Positions 31,970-40,194 of a DNA stretch of 41,821 nt are shown here, piece after piece. The stretch covers positions 147,312-189,132 of the forward strand of contig NC_049985.1 in the NCBI RefSeq assembly GCF_000003815.2, in the 5' to 3' direction. The position numbers and the translations under genes are program-made. This DNA comes from Branchiostoma floridae (Eukaryota; Chordata; Leptocardii; Amphioxiformes; Branchiostomatidae). The stretch's first letter is position 1; every line of letters starts with the position of its first letter. The notes under the pieces were generated by a model. That model had not been told where the DNA came from. It searched no databases and worked only from the letters and a program-made list of their open reading frames with translations.

Positions 31970-32813
31970 TGGCATGTTGGGTACTGCGGGCTGAACGCTA
32001 AATATTTTGTGTTTCTCGGCTCCGGTAAAAACCTTATTCCGTCATATTACAGATATAGTGCGGCAGGTAGGATACTGCGGACTGAACCCCTGTCCCGGCG
32101 GGTACACGTGTTGTACCTCTCGGCTCCGGTACTAACCATATTCCGCTATGTTACAGATATCGTCCGGCAGGTTGGGTACTGCGGGTTGAACCCCTGTCCC
32201 GGCGGATGCACTTGTTGTACCTCTCGGCTCCGGTACTGACCATGTCCCTTTATGTTACAGATATTGTCCGGCAGGTTGGGTACTGCGGACTGAACCCTGC
32301 ATGTTTTGTTCCTCTCGGCTCCGGTACTGACCATGTTCCCTTTATGGTACAGATATCGTCCGGCAGGTTGGGTACTGCGGACTGAACCCCTGTCCCGGTG
32401 GCTACACGTGTTGTACTTCTCGGCTCCGGTACTAACCATGTTCCTCTATGTGTAATACAGATATAGTGCGGCAGGTTGGTTACTGCGGACTGAACCCCTG
32501 TCCCGGTGGCTACACGTGTTGTACTTCTCGGCTCCGGTACTAACCATGTCCCACTATGTTACCGACATCGTCCGGCAGGTTGGTTACTGCGGACTGAACC
32601 CCTGTCCCGGCGGTTACACCTGCGAAGAGCATGATTTGTACCTCTCGGCTCCGGTACTAACATGTTCCCTTTATGTTACAGATATAGTGCGGCAGGTAGG
32701 GTACTGTGGACTGAACCCCTGTCCCGGCGGGTACGCGTGCGAGGAGCTGCCGGTGTCGGGCAGGTTCTGTACCTCTCGGCTCCGTTACTAACCATGTTCC
32801 CTTTATGTTACAG
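31970..32813 (+). repeat. Tandem array of the exon-4 branch point, splice acceptor and exon head
   Basis: Exon-like starts lie at 32053, 32157, 32261, 32353, 32461, 32565 and 32682, ahead of the true exon at 32814 (spacings 104, 104, 92, 108, 104, 117, 132). A degenerate copy lies at about 31975-32052. Each unit reads TCTCGGCTCCGGTACTAACC, a pyrimidine-rich stretch, TATGTTACAG, then ATATTGTCCGGCAGGTTGGG and TACTGCGGACTGAACCCCTG. The branch-point-like TACTAAC or TACTGAC lies about 20 nt before the AG. The copy at 32565 has a broken acceptor (ACCG for ACAG). The copy at 32682 includes the longest exon segment, about 75 nt. Confidence 0.93.
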
Positions 32814-32947
32814 ATATTGTCCGGCAGGTTGGGTACTGCGGACTGAACCCCTGTCCCGGCGGCTACACCTGCGAAGAGCTGCCGGTGTCGGGCAGGTTCA
32901 ACTGCCTGAAGAAGACCCCCAAAGGGGAGATCGTCGTGCCCAACTGG
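32814..32947 (+). CDS. Gene A exon 4 (EGF-like Cys motif)
   Basis: The true, longest copy of the repeated exon: acceptor TTATGTTACAG, branch-point-like TACTAAC at 32786-32792, donor GTGAGTCAG. It is entered in phase 1 and left in phase 0. It encodes residues 171-215, with Cys at 179, 184, 190 and 201 in the pattern YCGLNPCPGGYTC followed by GRFNCL. This C-x4-C-x5-C-x10-C run, with NPC and GG, resembles part of an EGF-like domain, but the full six-Cys pattern is not complete within the exon. The tail is basic then hydrophobic (KKTPKGEIVVPNW). Total mature protein so far has ten Cys. Secretion is inferred from exon 1; function is unknown. Confidence 0.85.
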
Positions 32948-32988
32948 GTGAGTCAGAACACTTCAGCTACCATCTTGTTTGGGTACCA

Positions 32989-33250
32989 TAGCCTGGGTAC
33001 CATTTGGTATTGGAATGCCTGTTTGAGCGAGCTCTTGAACCCATTCCTTTATTCGCTGATGTATGGGACCAATCAGCGCCCTCGTCCAAAATTTGGACGA
33101 TTCCAGACGTTGGAGATGTCAAGGTGCCCAGACGGAACAGCAGAGAAGCGACAGTACATAGTGTATAATAAAAGTCAGAGCTAGAAGCGACTGTATATAG
33201 TGTATAATAAACGTTAGAGCGAACTACCATCCGGATGGTACCCAGGCTAG
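32989..33250. mobile_element. MITE, TAGCCTGGGTACC family, just after exon 4
   Basis: The ends TAGCCTGGGTACCATTTGG and CCATCCGGATGGTACCCAGGC are inverted. The right interior repeats CGACTGTATATAGTGTATAA twice and shares AGACGGAACAGCAGAGAAGC with the element at 19283-19841. The left end is 42 bp downstream of the exon-4 donor. A plus-strand frame runs through it, but this is not supported as coding. Confidence 0.8.
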
Positions 33251-33574
33251 TTTGGGCCGCGACGTTAGCGTGATTTGTGCTACAGAAGTGAAACCGTTGT
33301 AAGAACATTAAGCGTCCAAACATTTGACAGAACTTTCATCGGTCTCAGTAATTTCCAAGGTTTTGCAATGATATCTTAATGATATAGATGATTTCTACGA
33401 TTTTTCGATGATATTGAAATGATTTTTTTTACCAATGCCTTCAAATCAAATTTCAATAGTATCAATGACCAATGATTTTTGCCGCTTGCCGGATATCATG
33501 TCACACTTACAGACATCCCATATATGGGTCTCTTCCAGTACGCTCCCGTGTGATGTAAGAAACAAGTTTCCCAG

Positions 33575-33700
33575 CAGTCTGTGCGCATCCACGCAGGGGG
33601 TCTCCAACAGCGATGCCAATTTCCATGGTTACCCACGGACCACCTGAGTGATGACGTCAGCTGGTCACTTCCGTGGATATATTATGATTGTACAAACTGA
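33575..33700 (+). CDS. Gene A candidate last exon (uncertain)
   Basis: Exon 4 ends in phase 0, so the last exon must start in phase 0. Starting after TTTCCCAG at 33574, 41 codons run to TGA at 33698-33700. They are rich in Trp, Gln and Leu, with two Cys (QQRCQFPWLPTDH and WIYYDC). A rival starts after CACACTTACAG at 33513 and runs 44 codons to TGA at 33645-33647, with different residues and a better pyrimidine tract. Both are open, in phase and close to a downstream AATAAA, so the choice is open. A third possibility is that the true last exon was not recognised. Coding character of either is modest. Confidence 0.35.
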   Translation, partial: QSVRIHAGGLQQRCQFPWLPTDHLSDDVSWSLPWIYYDCTN

Positions 33701-34006
33701 TACACAAGATATATTCCCACTGTATGATTGTGTAATCTACTTCGTCTTATAGAAAGTAACGCTATATAAAACGTAAGCACCCGATTTCGTCGCCTCCGTT
33801 GCGATTTAAGTAAGATTTTGGTTCGTCATAATGGTCTTTCCCATGTCTGTAAAATTTCACCAATGTCACCTAAATACCTTTCAAAATGATTATTATATAA
33901 CACGTTATAATGATCGCGGAAAATAATTAAGAACAGGCTATAACAAACATCATGTACATGTCCCGTTTGACTACGGCCCGCGGCAGTTGTCGGCAGCTGC
34001 GCAAGA

Positions 34007-34012
34007 AATAAA
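34007..34012 (+). terminator. Candidate poly(A) signal of gene A
   Basis: AATAAA followed within about 25-40 nt by a GT-rich stretch (GTTGTGACTGTGAGTTTT). It is the first good signal after the candidate last exons, about 300 bp beyond their stops. Confidence 0.4.
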
Positions 34013-34047
34013 GATAACTCGTTAGCACATCAAGTTGTGACTGTGAG

Positions 34048-34053
34048 TTTTAA
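34048..34053 (-). terminator. Candidate poly(A) signal of gene B
   Basis: TTTAAT on the plus strand reads ATTAAA on the minus strand, about 270 bp after the gene B stop. No AATAAA was seen on the minus strand between here and the stop. With the gene A signal at 34007, this would place two convergent 3' ends within about 50 bp. Confidence 0.25.
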
Positions 34054-34320
34054 TGAGGTGGTTTTTAGTTGTGCAGTACAGTAGAAACTGAAGTAGCCAA
34101 TTTTACCATGAAGATTACAGATGATCATGGAAACGTCGTCCCTCTAAAAACACGATTCTGAGTTCATCTCTTAAATGCAATTGCTGGCCCCTTTTCAACC
34201 AGAATGTAAGAATGGTATAATATAAAGGAAATGCATGTTCTTTTTCCAATAATTTCATTCTAAAGGCAGACAGGCAGGCCACTCAATGTTAGCGCACCTT
34301 ATAAAATAAGGCTGATGCCA

Positions 34321-34880
34321 TCAAATAAAGACAAACACCAGCAGGAACACCGTTAACAGTGGATAGCCACCCCACGCTCCGTGCACCGCAGTTTCAGCAC
34401 CAGAGACAGCACCTGACGTACACCCTCCCTTCTGCTGTGTCCCGTCCCCATCCGGGACCTTCTGCTGTGTCCCGTCCCCATCCGGGACCTTCAGGCCCCT
34501 CTCGAACACCACCGGTGGCTCGGGGGGAACTCCGGGCACCACAAGGCGCCGGATCGTCCCTCCTTCCTCCTCCAAGGACACTTGAACCGGCGCGAACATG
34601 TCTGGGGGACCTTTAAGGAGAATTCTGTTCGTGGCGTTCAGCGGAAGAACCACCCCGCGACCAATCAGACCCGCTCTAAATCTCAAGGTGCCGTCCGTGG
34701 GGCTGAGGTAAATGGTGAGGTTGCCGAAGACGCGGTTGCCATAGGAACCCACGTAGTCTCGCTTGTCTCGCGGGAAGTCGCGAGAGGTTGCGGGAGGCAC
34801 GGGTTGGGAGGAGGCAGGGCGGGTGCTCCAGGGTTGGGGGTAGGTACAGGCGGTGGTGGTGTTCAGCCACGGGTCAAGAT
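34321..34880 (-). CDS. Gene B exon 6: C-terminal domain and membrane-anchor signal
   Basis: The acceptor TTTGTTATTGCAG precedes position 34880, and phase 1 entry completes Asp402. It encodes residues 402-587. A Pro/Thr/Ser-rich linker (PASSQPVPPATS) leads to a beta-rich stretch (GNLTIYLSPTDGTLRF; NRILLKGPPDM) like the small C-terminal domain that follows many PF00144 hydrolases. Then comes an exact tandem duplication of KVPDGDGTQQ (a 30-bp repeat), small residues (SGAVSGAE), and a hydrophobic end PLLTVFLLVFVFI running to the stop. A hydrophobic stretch ending exactly at the C-terminus, preceded by small residues and without a cytosolic tail, is the layout of a GPI-anchor signal. A short transmembrane anchor is the alternative. 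Potential N-glycosylation sites (NLT, NTT, NAT) fit an extracellular location. Confidence 0.85.
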
Positions 34881-35125
34881 CTGCAATAACAAATATGGTG
34901 GGGTGTCAGTGACTTACTGTACCGTTAATAGACAAATATGATTTACTAAGAACTGACATAAAACTACGACATGGATAAATATTCGAGTAGTAATGGAGCC
35001 TTCTCTATGTCTCCTTACATACCTAGGGAACTGACTCAAGCTACAAAATTGATCTATTTTCTTTGAGTGAAAATTTTGTGATACTCGACAGAACTGTGAG
35101 AGGTTACGTCTTAACAAATCCATAC

Positions 35126-35293
35126 CTAGCAGCATATCGGCTACGCGGTAGTGCAGGACCCTGTGCACGTCTCTGTCCCAGTTGATCACGGGACTGTTCA
35201 CGCTGGTGAACACGCCTCCTGTTTGGTCAGGAAACAGCGTCATGAGTGACGTAAAGCCGAACACCCTACCGCCATGTGTCACCTTCTTGTAGC
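35126..35293 (-). CDS. Gene B exon 5: HxG-box exon of beta-lactamase-like hydrolase
   Basis: The acceptor TTTCCCATTCCAG precedes 35293 and the donor GTATGG follows 35126; phase 1 on both sides. It encodes residues 346-402. The third catalytic box, HGG at 352-354 (KVTHGGRVFGFTS), corresponds to the KTG/HxG box on the beta-3 strand of serine beta-lactamase-like proteins. The following FTSLMTLFPDQTGGVFTSVN strands match the end of the alpha/beta fold, and DRDVHRVLHYRVADMLL is the closing helix. Intron 5 (34881-35125) is short. Confidence 0.9.
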
Positions 35294-35649
35294 CTGGAAT
35301 GGGAAACAATGTTGGGTTCAAATGGACGTTTTACGCATTGGAGTATATTATGTTTGGCCCATAATATACATCCCTGGACATGCGGGCATTTATCAGAACT
35401 AAGTGGCCGACAGGAAACGCCGTGGCTTTCGATCATATCATGCTTAGGCTGATATCATCAACATCAATAAGATAAACTGCCTACAAAATAGACATGGACC
35501 ACATACATGGCCTATGGAGAGATTACTCGAGAAGTGGGTCGCCCGAGCGGAATGAGAAAAATAATTGCAACATAACTGAAGATTGGGAGTTCTCACACAT
35601 ATTTGACTTAAGAAGACATTTTTGAAGATAATAGAAGGAGGAAGACCTC

Positions 35650-35890
35650 GGTGGCTTCCAGAGTCACTCCTCTAACGTCTAGAGGAGAGGAAAAAGGTTG
35701 ACCCAGAATCCAGTGGTCCTGTGTTTAGACCCTGCCATGCTACCGGTATTGCCGATGTCTTGAGCACGGTATTGGGAGGCGGAGCCCAACCGTCTCCTTC
35801 CATCACCTCCCAAACCGAAGTGCCCATTTTTAAAACCGAGTGAAGTGGGGAAAGTTGTGTAAAGTGCCTTTCCCAATAGAAAAAGATCAG
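35650..35890 (-). mobile_element. Degraded SINE-like sequence in intron 4 of gene B
   Basis: On the minus strand TTGGGAAAGGCACTTTACAC, CACTTCACTCGGTTTTAAAA and ATGGGCACTTCGG match the SINE body found at 7345 and 12652. A separate B-box-like GTTTAGACCCTGCC lies at about 35720 on the plus strand. The pieces are too diverged to draw exact ends. Confidence 0.45.
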
Positions 35891-36048
35891 TAATAGGACA
35901 GACTTCAACTGGGTTCAGGGCCAAACACTCTGCAGTTACACCACACAACCTCATAACTCCCTGACAACATAGCTTGATACTATGTCATGAGTTTATGCAT
36001 GTCCAACATATAGAAATTCAGACAAAACACAGATTGAGCAATAAAAAC

Positions 36049-36192
36049 CTCTGTATTCTCCCACTACCAGCCCTAGACCTGCTCCTTTCTCCATGACTCC
36101 CACCGGGAACTGGGGCCGGAAGATCTCCTTCAGCCTTTCTTCGGACCTAGGACTGGACACAAACTGGACCTTGTACGCTTCTTGGAGAAGCT
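36049..36192 (-). CDS. Gene B exon 4: beta-lactamase-like hydrolase
   Basis: The acceptor CTTGCTCACAG precedes 36192 and the donor GTTTTT (weak) follows 36049; phase 1 on both sides. It encodes residues 298-346: LLQEAYKVQF, SSPRSEERLKEIFRP and MEKGAGLGLVVGEY. The last stretch is the typical G-x-G-L-G-x strand that precedes the HxG box in PF00144 proteins. The exon joins its neighbours in frame, which offsets the weak donor. Confidence 0.85.
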
Positions 36193-36352
36193 CTGTGAGC
36201 AAGAAGAGCCGGAATTTTGTCAGTTTATTCAGATTTGTATCATAAGTGTGCATATATGTGTGTATATTACGTCGATGTTGATGCTTCTGCACACTATGGT
36301 CAACTTCTAAGGAAACTATTTACTCGAAAATCACTTAACAAGTATCATAGAT

Positions 36353-36387
36353 ATAGACAGAGAGACAGAGAGAGACAGAGAGATAGG
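36353..36387. repeat. (GACAGA)/(GA)n simple repeat
   Basis: GACAGAGAGACAGAGAGAGA-type low-complexity tract in intron 3 of gene B. Confidence 0.8.
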
Positions 36388-36444
36388 GTGTGAATAAAAA
36401 CTAAGATGTCATACATATAATCAAATCAACTTGACATTACGTAC

Positions 36445-36557
36445 TGTTTGTGTCGTTGTCGTGCCCCCTAGCGGCCCTCAGGTGGTACTGCAGGTACCGC
36501 GCCATGTCCACGGCGTTGGACGCCACGCCACCAGCAGGGTTGTTCAGCTTCAGAAGT
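36445..36557 (-). CDS. Gene B exon 3: beta-lactamase-like hydrolase
   Basis: I place the acceptor after GCCCAAACGCACAG, giving a start at 36557 in phase 2 that continues Arg260 from exon 2. The donor GTACGT follows 36445, phase 1. It encodes residues 261-297, with PAGGVASNAVDMARYLQYHL, the conserved P-A-G-G-x-x-S-x-x-D-M motif that closes the active-site side in this family. The open frame could be extended upstream to CACACC near 36590, but that sequence belongs to a MITE and the extension is out of phase or stops, so I rejected it. The true acceptor lies only about 30 bp from the MITE end. Confidence 0.85.
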
Positions 36558-36589
36558 CTGTGCGTTTGGGCGAGCAACGGGTTAAAATA

Positions 36590-36982
36590 CACCTTTCTCA
36601 CGCGGCGGCCATGATAGATCTAAAACGAGTTCAATGTGGCAAACAAAAGGCTGTCCATCATAATTAGCAGTTCGACCAATGGTAGCCTGCCAATTAGGAA
36701 ATCGACCAATAAGTGAATGGCTGCAAATTCGTTACAAATTTGCATTATTATGTTTTTATTTTGCATCTCTTAAGGGACTATGGGGTCAGTCTACACTACT
36801 CTGACTTGCTACATCTTTCGGTGCATAACACTTCTTGTAATGTTTATTATTCTATCTTATATCATGAAAATTTGTGTGGTTTTGGGAAAAACTAAATGGG
36901 ACCTGATTTTAGAAATAAGTTTTGTCTGTTTGCTACATTGGACTCGTTTTAGATCTATCATGGCCGCCGCGTGAGAAAGGTG
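36590..36982. mobile_element. MITE 30 bp upstream of a splice acceptor in gene B
   Basis: The inverted ends CACCTTTCTCACGCGGCGGC...CATGATAGATCTAAAACGAG and CTCGTTTTAGATCTATCATG...GCCGCCGCGTGAGAAAGGTG extend about 60 bp. They are flanked by TA on each side (36588-36589 and 36983-36984), as expected for a Tc1/mariner-type MITE. No transposase was seen. Confidence 0.85.
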
Positions 36983-37302
36983 TATTAGAGGCCTTTCCAC
37001 AAACCATGGTCATAGGGCGGCGCCTATCTCCGTTTCCGTAGCCCATTGGCCCCACATAACTGTGGAAGATGAGCTTCAGATTCATGATTCATGGAACAAG
37101 TTCAATCATGTAGTGCGTTGGACGACACTTTCTTCATTTCCTTAGATTTGCCGAATTTTACAGCAATTTAACGTAAGAATCCTTCCAAACACACTACAGT
37201 GCACAGAGCAACGCTTATCCCCGTTTTCCTAGCCCTTGGGCCACACATCCCTCGCTCTCTACCGAACTAATAACGTTATATCGTAACGAAAGGGGGCATC
37301 AC

Positions 37303-37575
37303 CTGTACAAGTCCCTGTTTAAGGCCAGAGAGCGTCCGTTCTTGTCATACATCACATAGCTTTCCGCGAAGTTGGAGAAGTTTTCCTCTTCGAGCGCGTC
37401 TGGCAGGAACGTGGTGTCGTTCATCCCCAGGGGGAGGAAGATCCCTTCCCGTAACAGCTGCTCGTACGGCTTCCCGGCAAGCCTTTCGGCGACGTGCCCT
37501 GCCAGATCGTACATCAGGTTGCTGTAGTAGAACTCTGTCCGGAAAGGATGGACTTCGGCAAAGTACCTGACTCTT
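37303..37575 (-). CDS. Gene B exon 2: YxN-box exon of beta-lactamase-like hydrolase
   Basis: The acceptor CTTTGCCCTCGCCAG precedes 37575 and the donor GTGATG follows 37303; phase 2 on both sides. It encodes residues 169-260. The second catalytic box, Y-S-N at 186-188, lies in FRTEFYYSNLMYDLAGHVAE, the expected place and context (family consensus: Y-[SG]-N followed by a Y..LG helix). IFLPLGMNDTTF is the conserved loop after the following helix, commonly read as I..PLGM..T. Residues 225-260 hold a variable segment (ALEEENFSNFAESYVMYD). It follows exon 1 in frame as ELAR|RVRYF. Confidence 0.92.
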
Positions 37576-37691
37576 CTGGCGAGGGCAAAGAGAGGAAGAT
37601 GTGCATCTATCGATATTGGAAGGTAAATGGTATTCTCATAGCTTTTCTAAGGCCTTAGGGTGGGATGTAAAGGGAGGCGGGGTCCACACCT

Positions 37692-37872
37692 CTAGCCTCT
37701 ACCAGGCTCCGTGGATCGATGGTCTAATAGTAGAAATTGGACACAGTACGTACGCTAGGGGATTTTGCCGGCCAGAGGAGATATTTCCTCAACTACTCCC
37801 CTAGCGTACTATTGACTCTATTTGTCCAACTTCTACTATTAGAGCACCATCCGCGGAGCCTGGTAGAGGCTA
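37692..37872. mobile_element. Near-perfect palindromic MITE in intron 1 of gene B
   Basis: TAGCCTCTACCAGGCTCCG...CTAATAGTAGAA...GTACGCTAGGGGA is mirrored by TCCCCTAGCGTACTA...TTCTACTATTAGAG...CGGAGCCTGGTAGAGGCTA. It is flanked by CCACACCTC and CCATACCTC (one mismatch), an apparent target duplication. The surrounding sequence (GGGAGGCGGGGTCCACACC, CCAAAGATAGGTACCCATTT) looks like an old SINE in which it inserted. Confidence 0.8.
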
Positions 37873-37879
37873 CCATACC

Positions 37880-38538
37880 TCTCCATCCACCGCTTTTGCC
37901 CTCCCCAACCAAAGATAGGTACCCATTTTCACATCTGGTGGGTTAGGGTTGTCCTGGCGTGTTTCGTTTATGTCTCTGGGGCCTTCACCTTAACATATGA
38001 CCCACAATTCCTATTCCTACACATGCGCACTCGGAAGTGTGAAAGAGATTATTGCTCTGGACACGACTCGGAGTTTAAGCACGTATGACGTCAGCAATGG
38101 GTCAGAGGTTATATGAAGTCGGCATCGCCCCCGTTCCAAATAAGAGATGTTTCGTATGCCCTTAAGTTGATGACCTCCTTGATTACTCTCAAGGAATCAT
38201 GATCTGTATTTAGATTTTCTACGCCCTCTAAAGCAACCAATGGCAGGGGAACGATGCCGACTTCCAACAATCTGTTACCTATTTCAGACGTCAAACATGC
38301 ATAAGGGCTCCTGTCCACTGAGGAATTGCAATTATTGGTTCCGCCCGACAAAATAACCGCCATCATTAATGGCATGACTGTTTTTAATTGACATGTATGT
38401 AAATATTGACTGTATGTACGTTATTGTTTGTACACGCATGAAGTCCAAGAAGATTAGTGGCATGGCCTAGTGGCGTCTCTAATGAATTTTCAAATAAAGT
38501 CTCAAAGTCTCATTATTCAGCACCGGATGGAAACTGCG
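37880..38538. other. Intron 1 of gene B: no supported gene
   Basis: Inverted phrases GAAGTCGGCATCG (38115) and CGATGCCGACTTC (38252) are visible. An 88-codon minus-strand frame (38109-38375) starts with Met but has no features I can support. Confidence 0.4.
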
Positions 38539-38539
38539 T

Positions 38540-38747
38540 TAGGCTTGGGTCACATTTCCAAACCGGGGCCCGGCCAGGCTGTTTGTAAAAACGAAAAATA
38601 AAAGTGTCTACCCAGGAATATACACAAAGTATGCTCCTGACTATTTTTTTCTATGTTTTGTGTGCTTTGTTGCCTTTCTTATCATATTTTTCGTTCCCGA
38701 AAGCTACCCGGCCGGGCCCCGGTTTGGGAATTGTGACTCAGGCCTTA
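38540..38747. mobile_element. MITE, GGGGCCCGGCC family (copy 4)
   Basis: The left end TTAGGCTTGGGTCACATTTC...AAACCGGGGCCCGGCCAGGC is mirrored by CTACCCGGCCGGGCCCCGG...TTTGGGAATTGTGACTCAGG...CCTTA at the right. This is the best preserved copy, about 208 bp. Confidence 0.85.
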
Positions 38748-39688
38748 GATGTATCGTTAGGTGCTTGTTGACACTCCGCGTGTATATTTTTGTCATCTTG
38801 ACACATGAGATAAACGCCTGTGCACCCTAGCACCTTCCACTATCTACTAGTGTAAATAAGACAGTTTTATCCAAATAGATACCGTATACTGACAGTTGTC
38901 TTTGACTACGAAGTACTACCAAAACATGATTAACACAATTACAGAGACAAGTACACAAGTTTACAAAACTTACTATGAGACCACCAATCAACACTAGGGC
39001 CCGTACATACTGTCAGCAAAATGTCATCTTCTTGCACGCAACACCCTTTGGGTTATGTCCCCTTATGGGTGATGTTCGCCATTTCCGAATTTGCCTTCGT
39101 AACGTTACATTATAACTTTTCTTTTAATATATTTTGATCAACTATGAGGTACTGGAGAGTTATTTTGTATGTCACATTAAATTTTGTAGCGTCAAAGTTC
39201 TTGGATTTGGGACTATCATATACTACAGTTATCAATGCGTCAATGATGTTTTCCTTTTGGTGTTAGGTTATTGTGAAACCATGAAAGTTTGCATAAATTT
39301 TCTATACAACAATAGAAACAACCTTATGGAAGTTTGAGCCTATAGTAACTTGCTTTTCAATGGCAAGAAGATATACACTAAAGATCCAACATGCCAACTT
39401 TCATACATTTTGAGCAATTGTCACTATAGTTTTCACCGATCGCATTAAAGATAGATATTTTCTAGTGTGGTGTATCCGACGTGTTTGACAGTCGTTAACG
39501 ATACCTTGGCATCTTTCGATAAACTTCACGTAATGAAAAACTCAGGTTACGCTCAAAGCTAGCAAAGAATATCATTCTGTAATGGTGAAGCCACCAGTGC
39601 ATTGTACATATTTCTTTCTTTCTTTTTTATTGTTGCTGTACTCTGTTGTTCAAATAAATGAAAAATATATGGAAAAAAATTTAAAAAC
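38748..39688. other. Intron 1 of gene B: nothing recognised
   Basis: AT-rich intron sequence without recognisable repeats or exons. Confidence 0.4.
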
Positions 39689-40194
39689 CTTGCCAGCTCC
39701 GCTCTGCCGACGTTTGACCCAAACTGCAAAATGCTGTCCGGAAACTTCTGCAGCCCCATCTTGTGAGCAAGAAGGTCGCGAAGAGTCGCCTCCTTCGTGC
39801 GAAACTCGTCTTGAAATCGGAACTCCTCTCCCAAGATGTCGACCAGCGGTGTGTCCCATGTGACGTCATCCCTCTCCGCGAGGATGTCGGCCAGAAGGGC
39901 GGCTGTGAAGGATTTGGTGAGGGACGCGATGCCGAAAAGTGTCCGGTTGTTCACCGGGAGTCCCCGGTTCGAGTCCCGCCTGCCGTACCCCTTGGCGAAG
40001 ACGACGTCCCTGTTCCTGACGACGGCGATGGTTAACCCGGGTACCGAGTCGGACCTGCAGGCCAGGACGGTCTGTACGAAGTTGTCCAAGTCGTGGAGTT
40101 CTTCCTCTAACGACGTAGTCGCTGTGGCAGCCACTTCGCTCTGAGACAGAACCGCCACAAGCGTGGACAATAGTACGACAAAGGTCTTCGCCAT
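39689..40194 (-). CDS. Gene B exon 1: signal peptide and SxxK-box of a serine beta-lactamase-like protein
   Basis: The ATG at 40194 starts residues 1-169. Residues 1 to about 22 form a signal peptide (MAKTFVVLLSTLVAVLSQSE). The catalytic S-x-x-K box is S91-L-T-K94 within FGIASLTKSFTAALL, preceded by the expected strands (GLTIAVVRNRDVVFAKGYG). LLAHKMGL at 141-148 corresponds to the conserved LL.H.SGL loop, with Lys-Met for the usual Thr/Ser. The exon ends AAG|GTTTTT, phase 2, a weak donor, but exon 2 continues the protein perfectly. The whole six-exon gene encodes 587 residues with all three catalytic boxes. Family members (bacterial class C beta-lactamases, esterases and penicillin-binding proteins; animal LACTB and LACTBL1; mollusc gigasin-like proteins) act as serine hydrolases or peptidases. 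The animal substrate is unknown. Confidence 0.9.

Noticed and set aside
32948-33184. Read-through of exon 4 giving a GPCR-like NPFLY motif
   Set aside because: The frame lies almost wholly in a MITE (32989-33250) shared with 19283-19841. The donor GTGAGT at 32948 is good, and no other seven-helix features precede it.
36558-36625. Longer gene B exon 3 starting at TTTTAG near 36620
   Set aside because: That sequence is the terminal inverted repeat of a MITE and appears in reverse at 36940-36982. From that acceptor the phase-2 frame stops, whereas the acceptor at 36558 is in phase.
38109-38375. 88-codon minus-strand frame with Met start inside intron 1 of gene B
   Set aside because: Not low-complexity, but no recognisable motif, signal peptide or splice context. 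Cannot be supported without homology.
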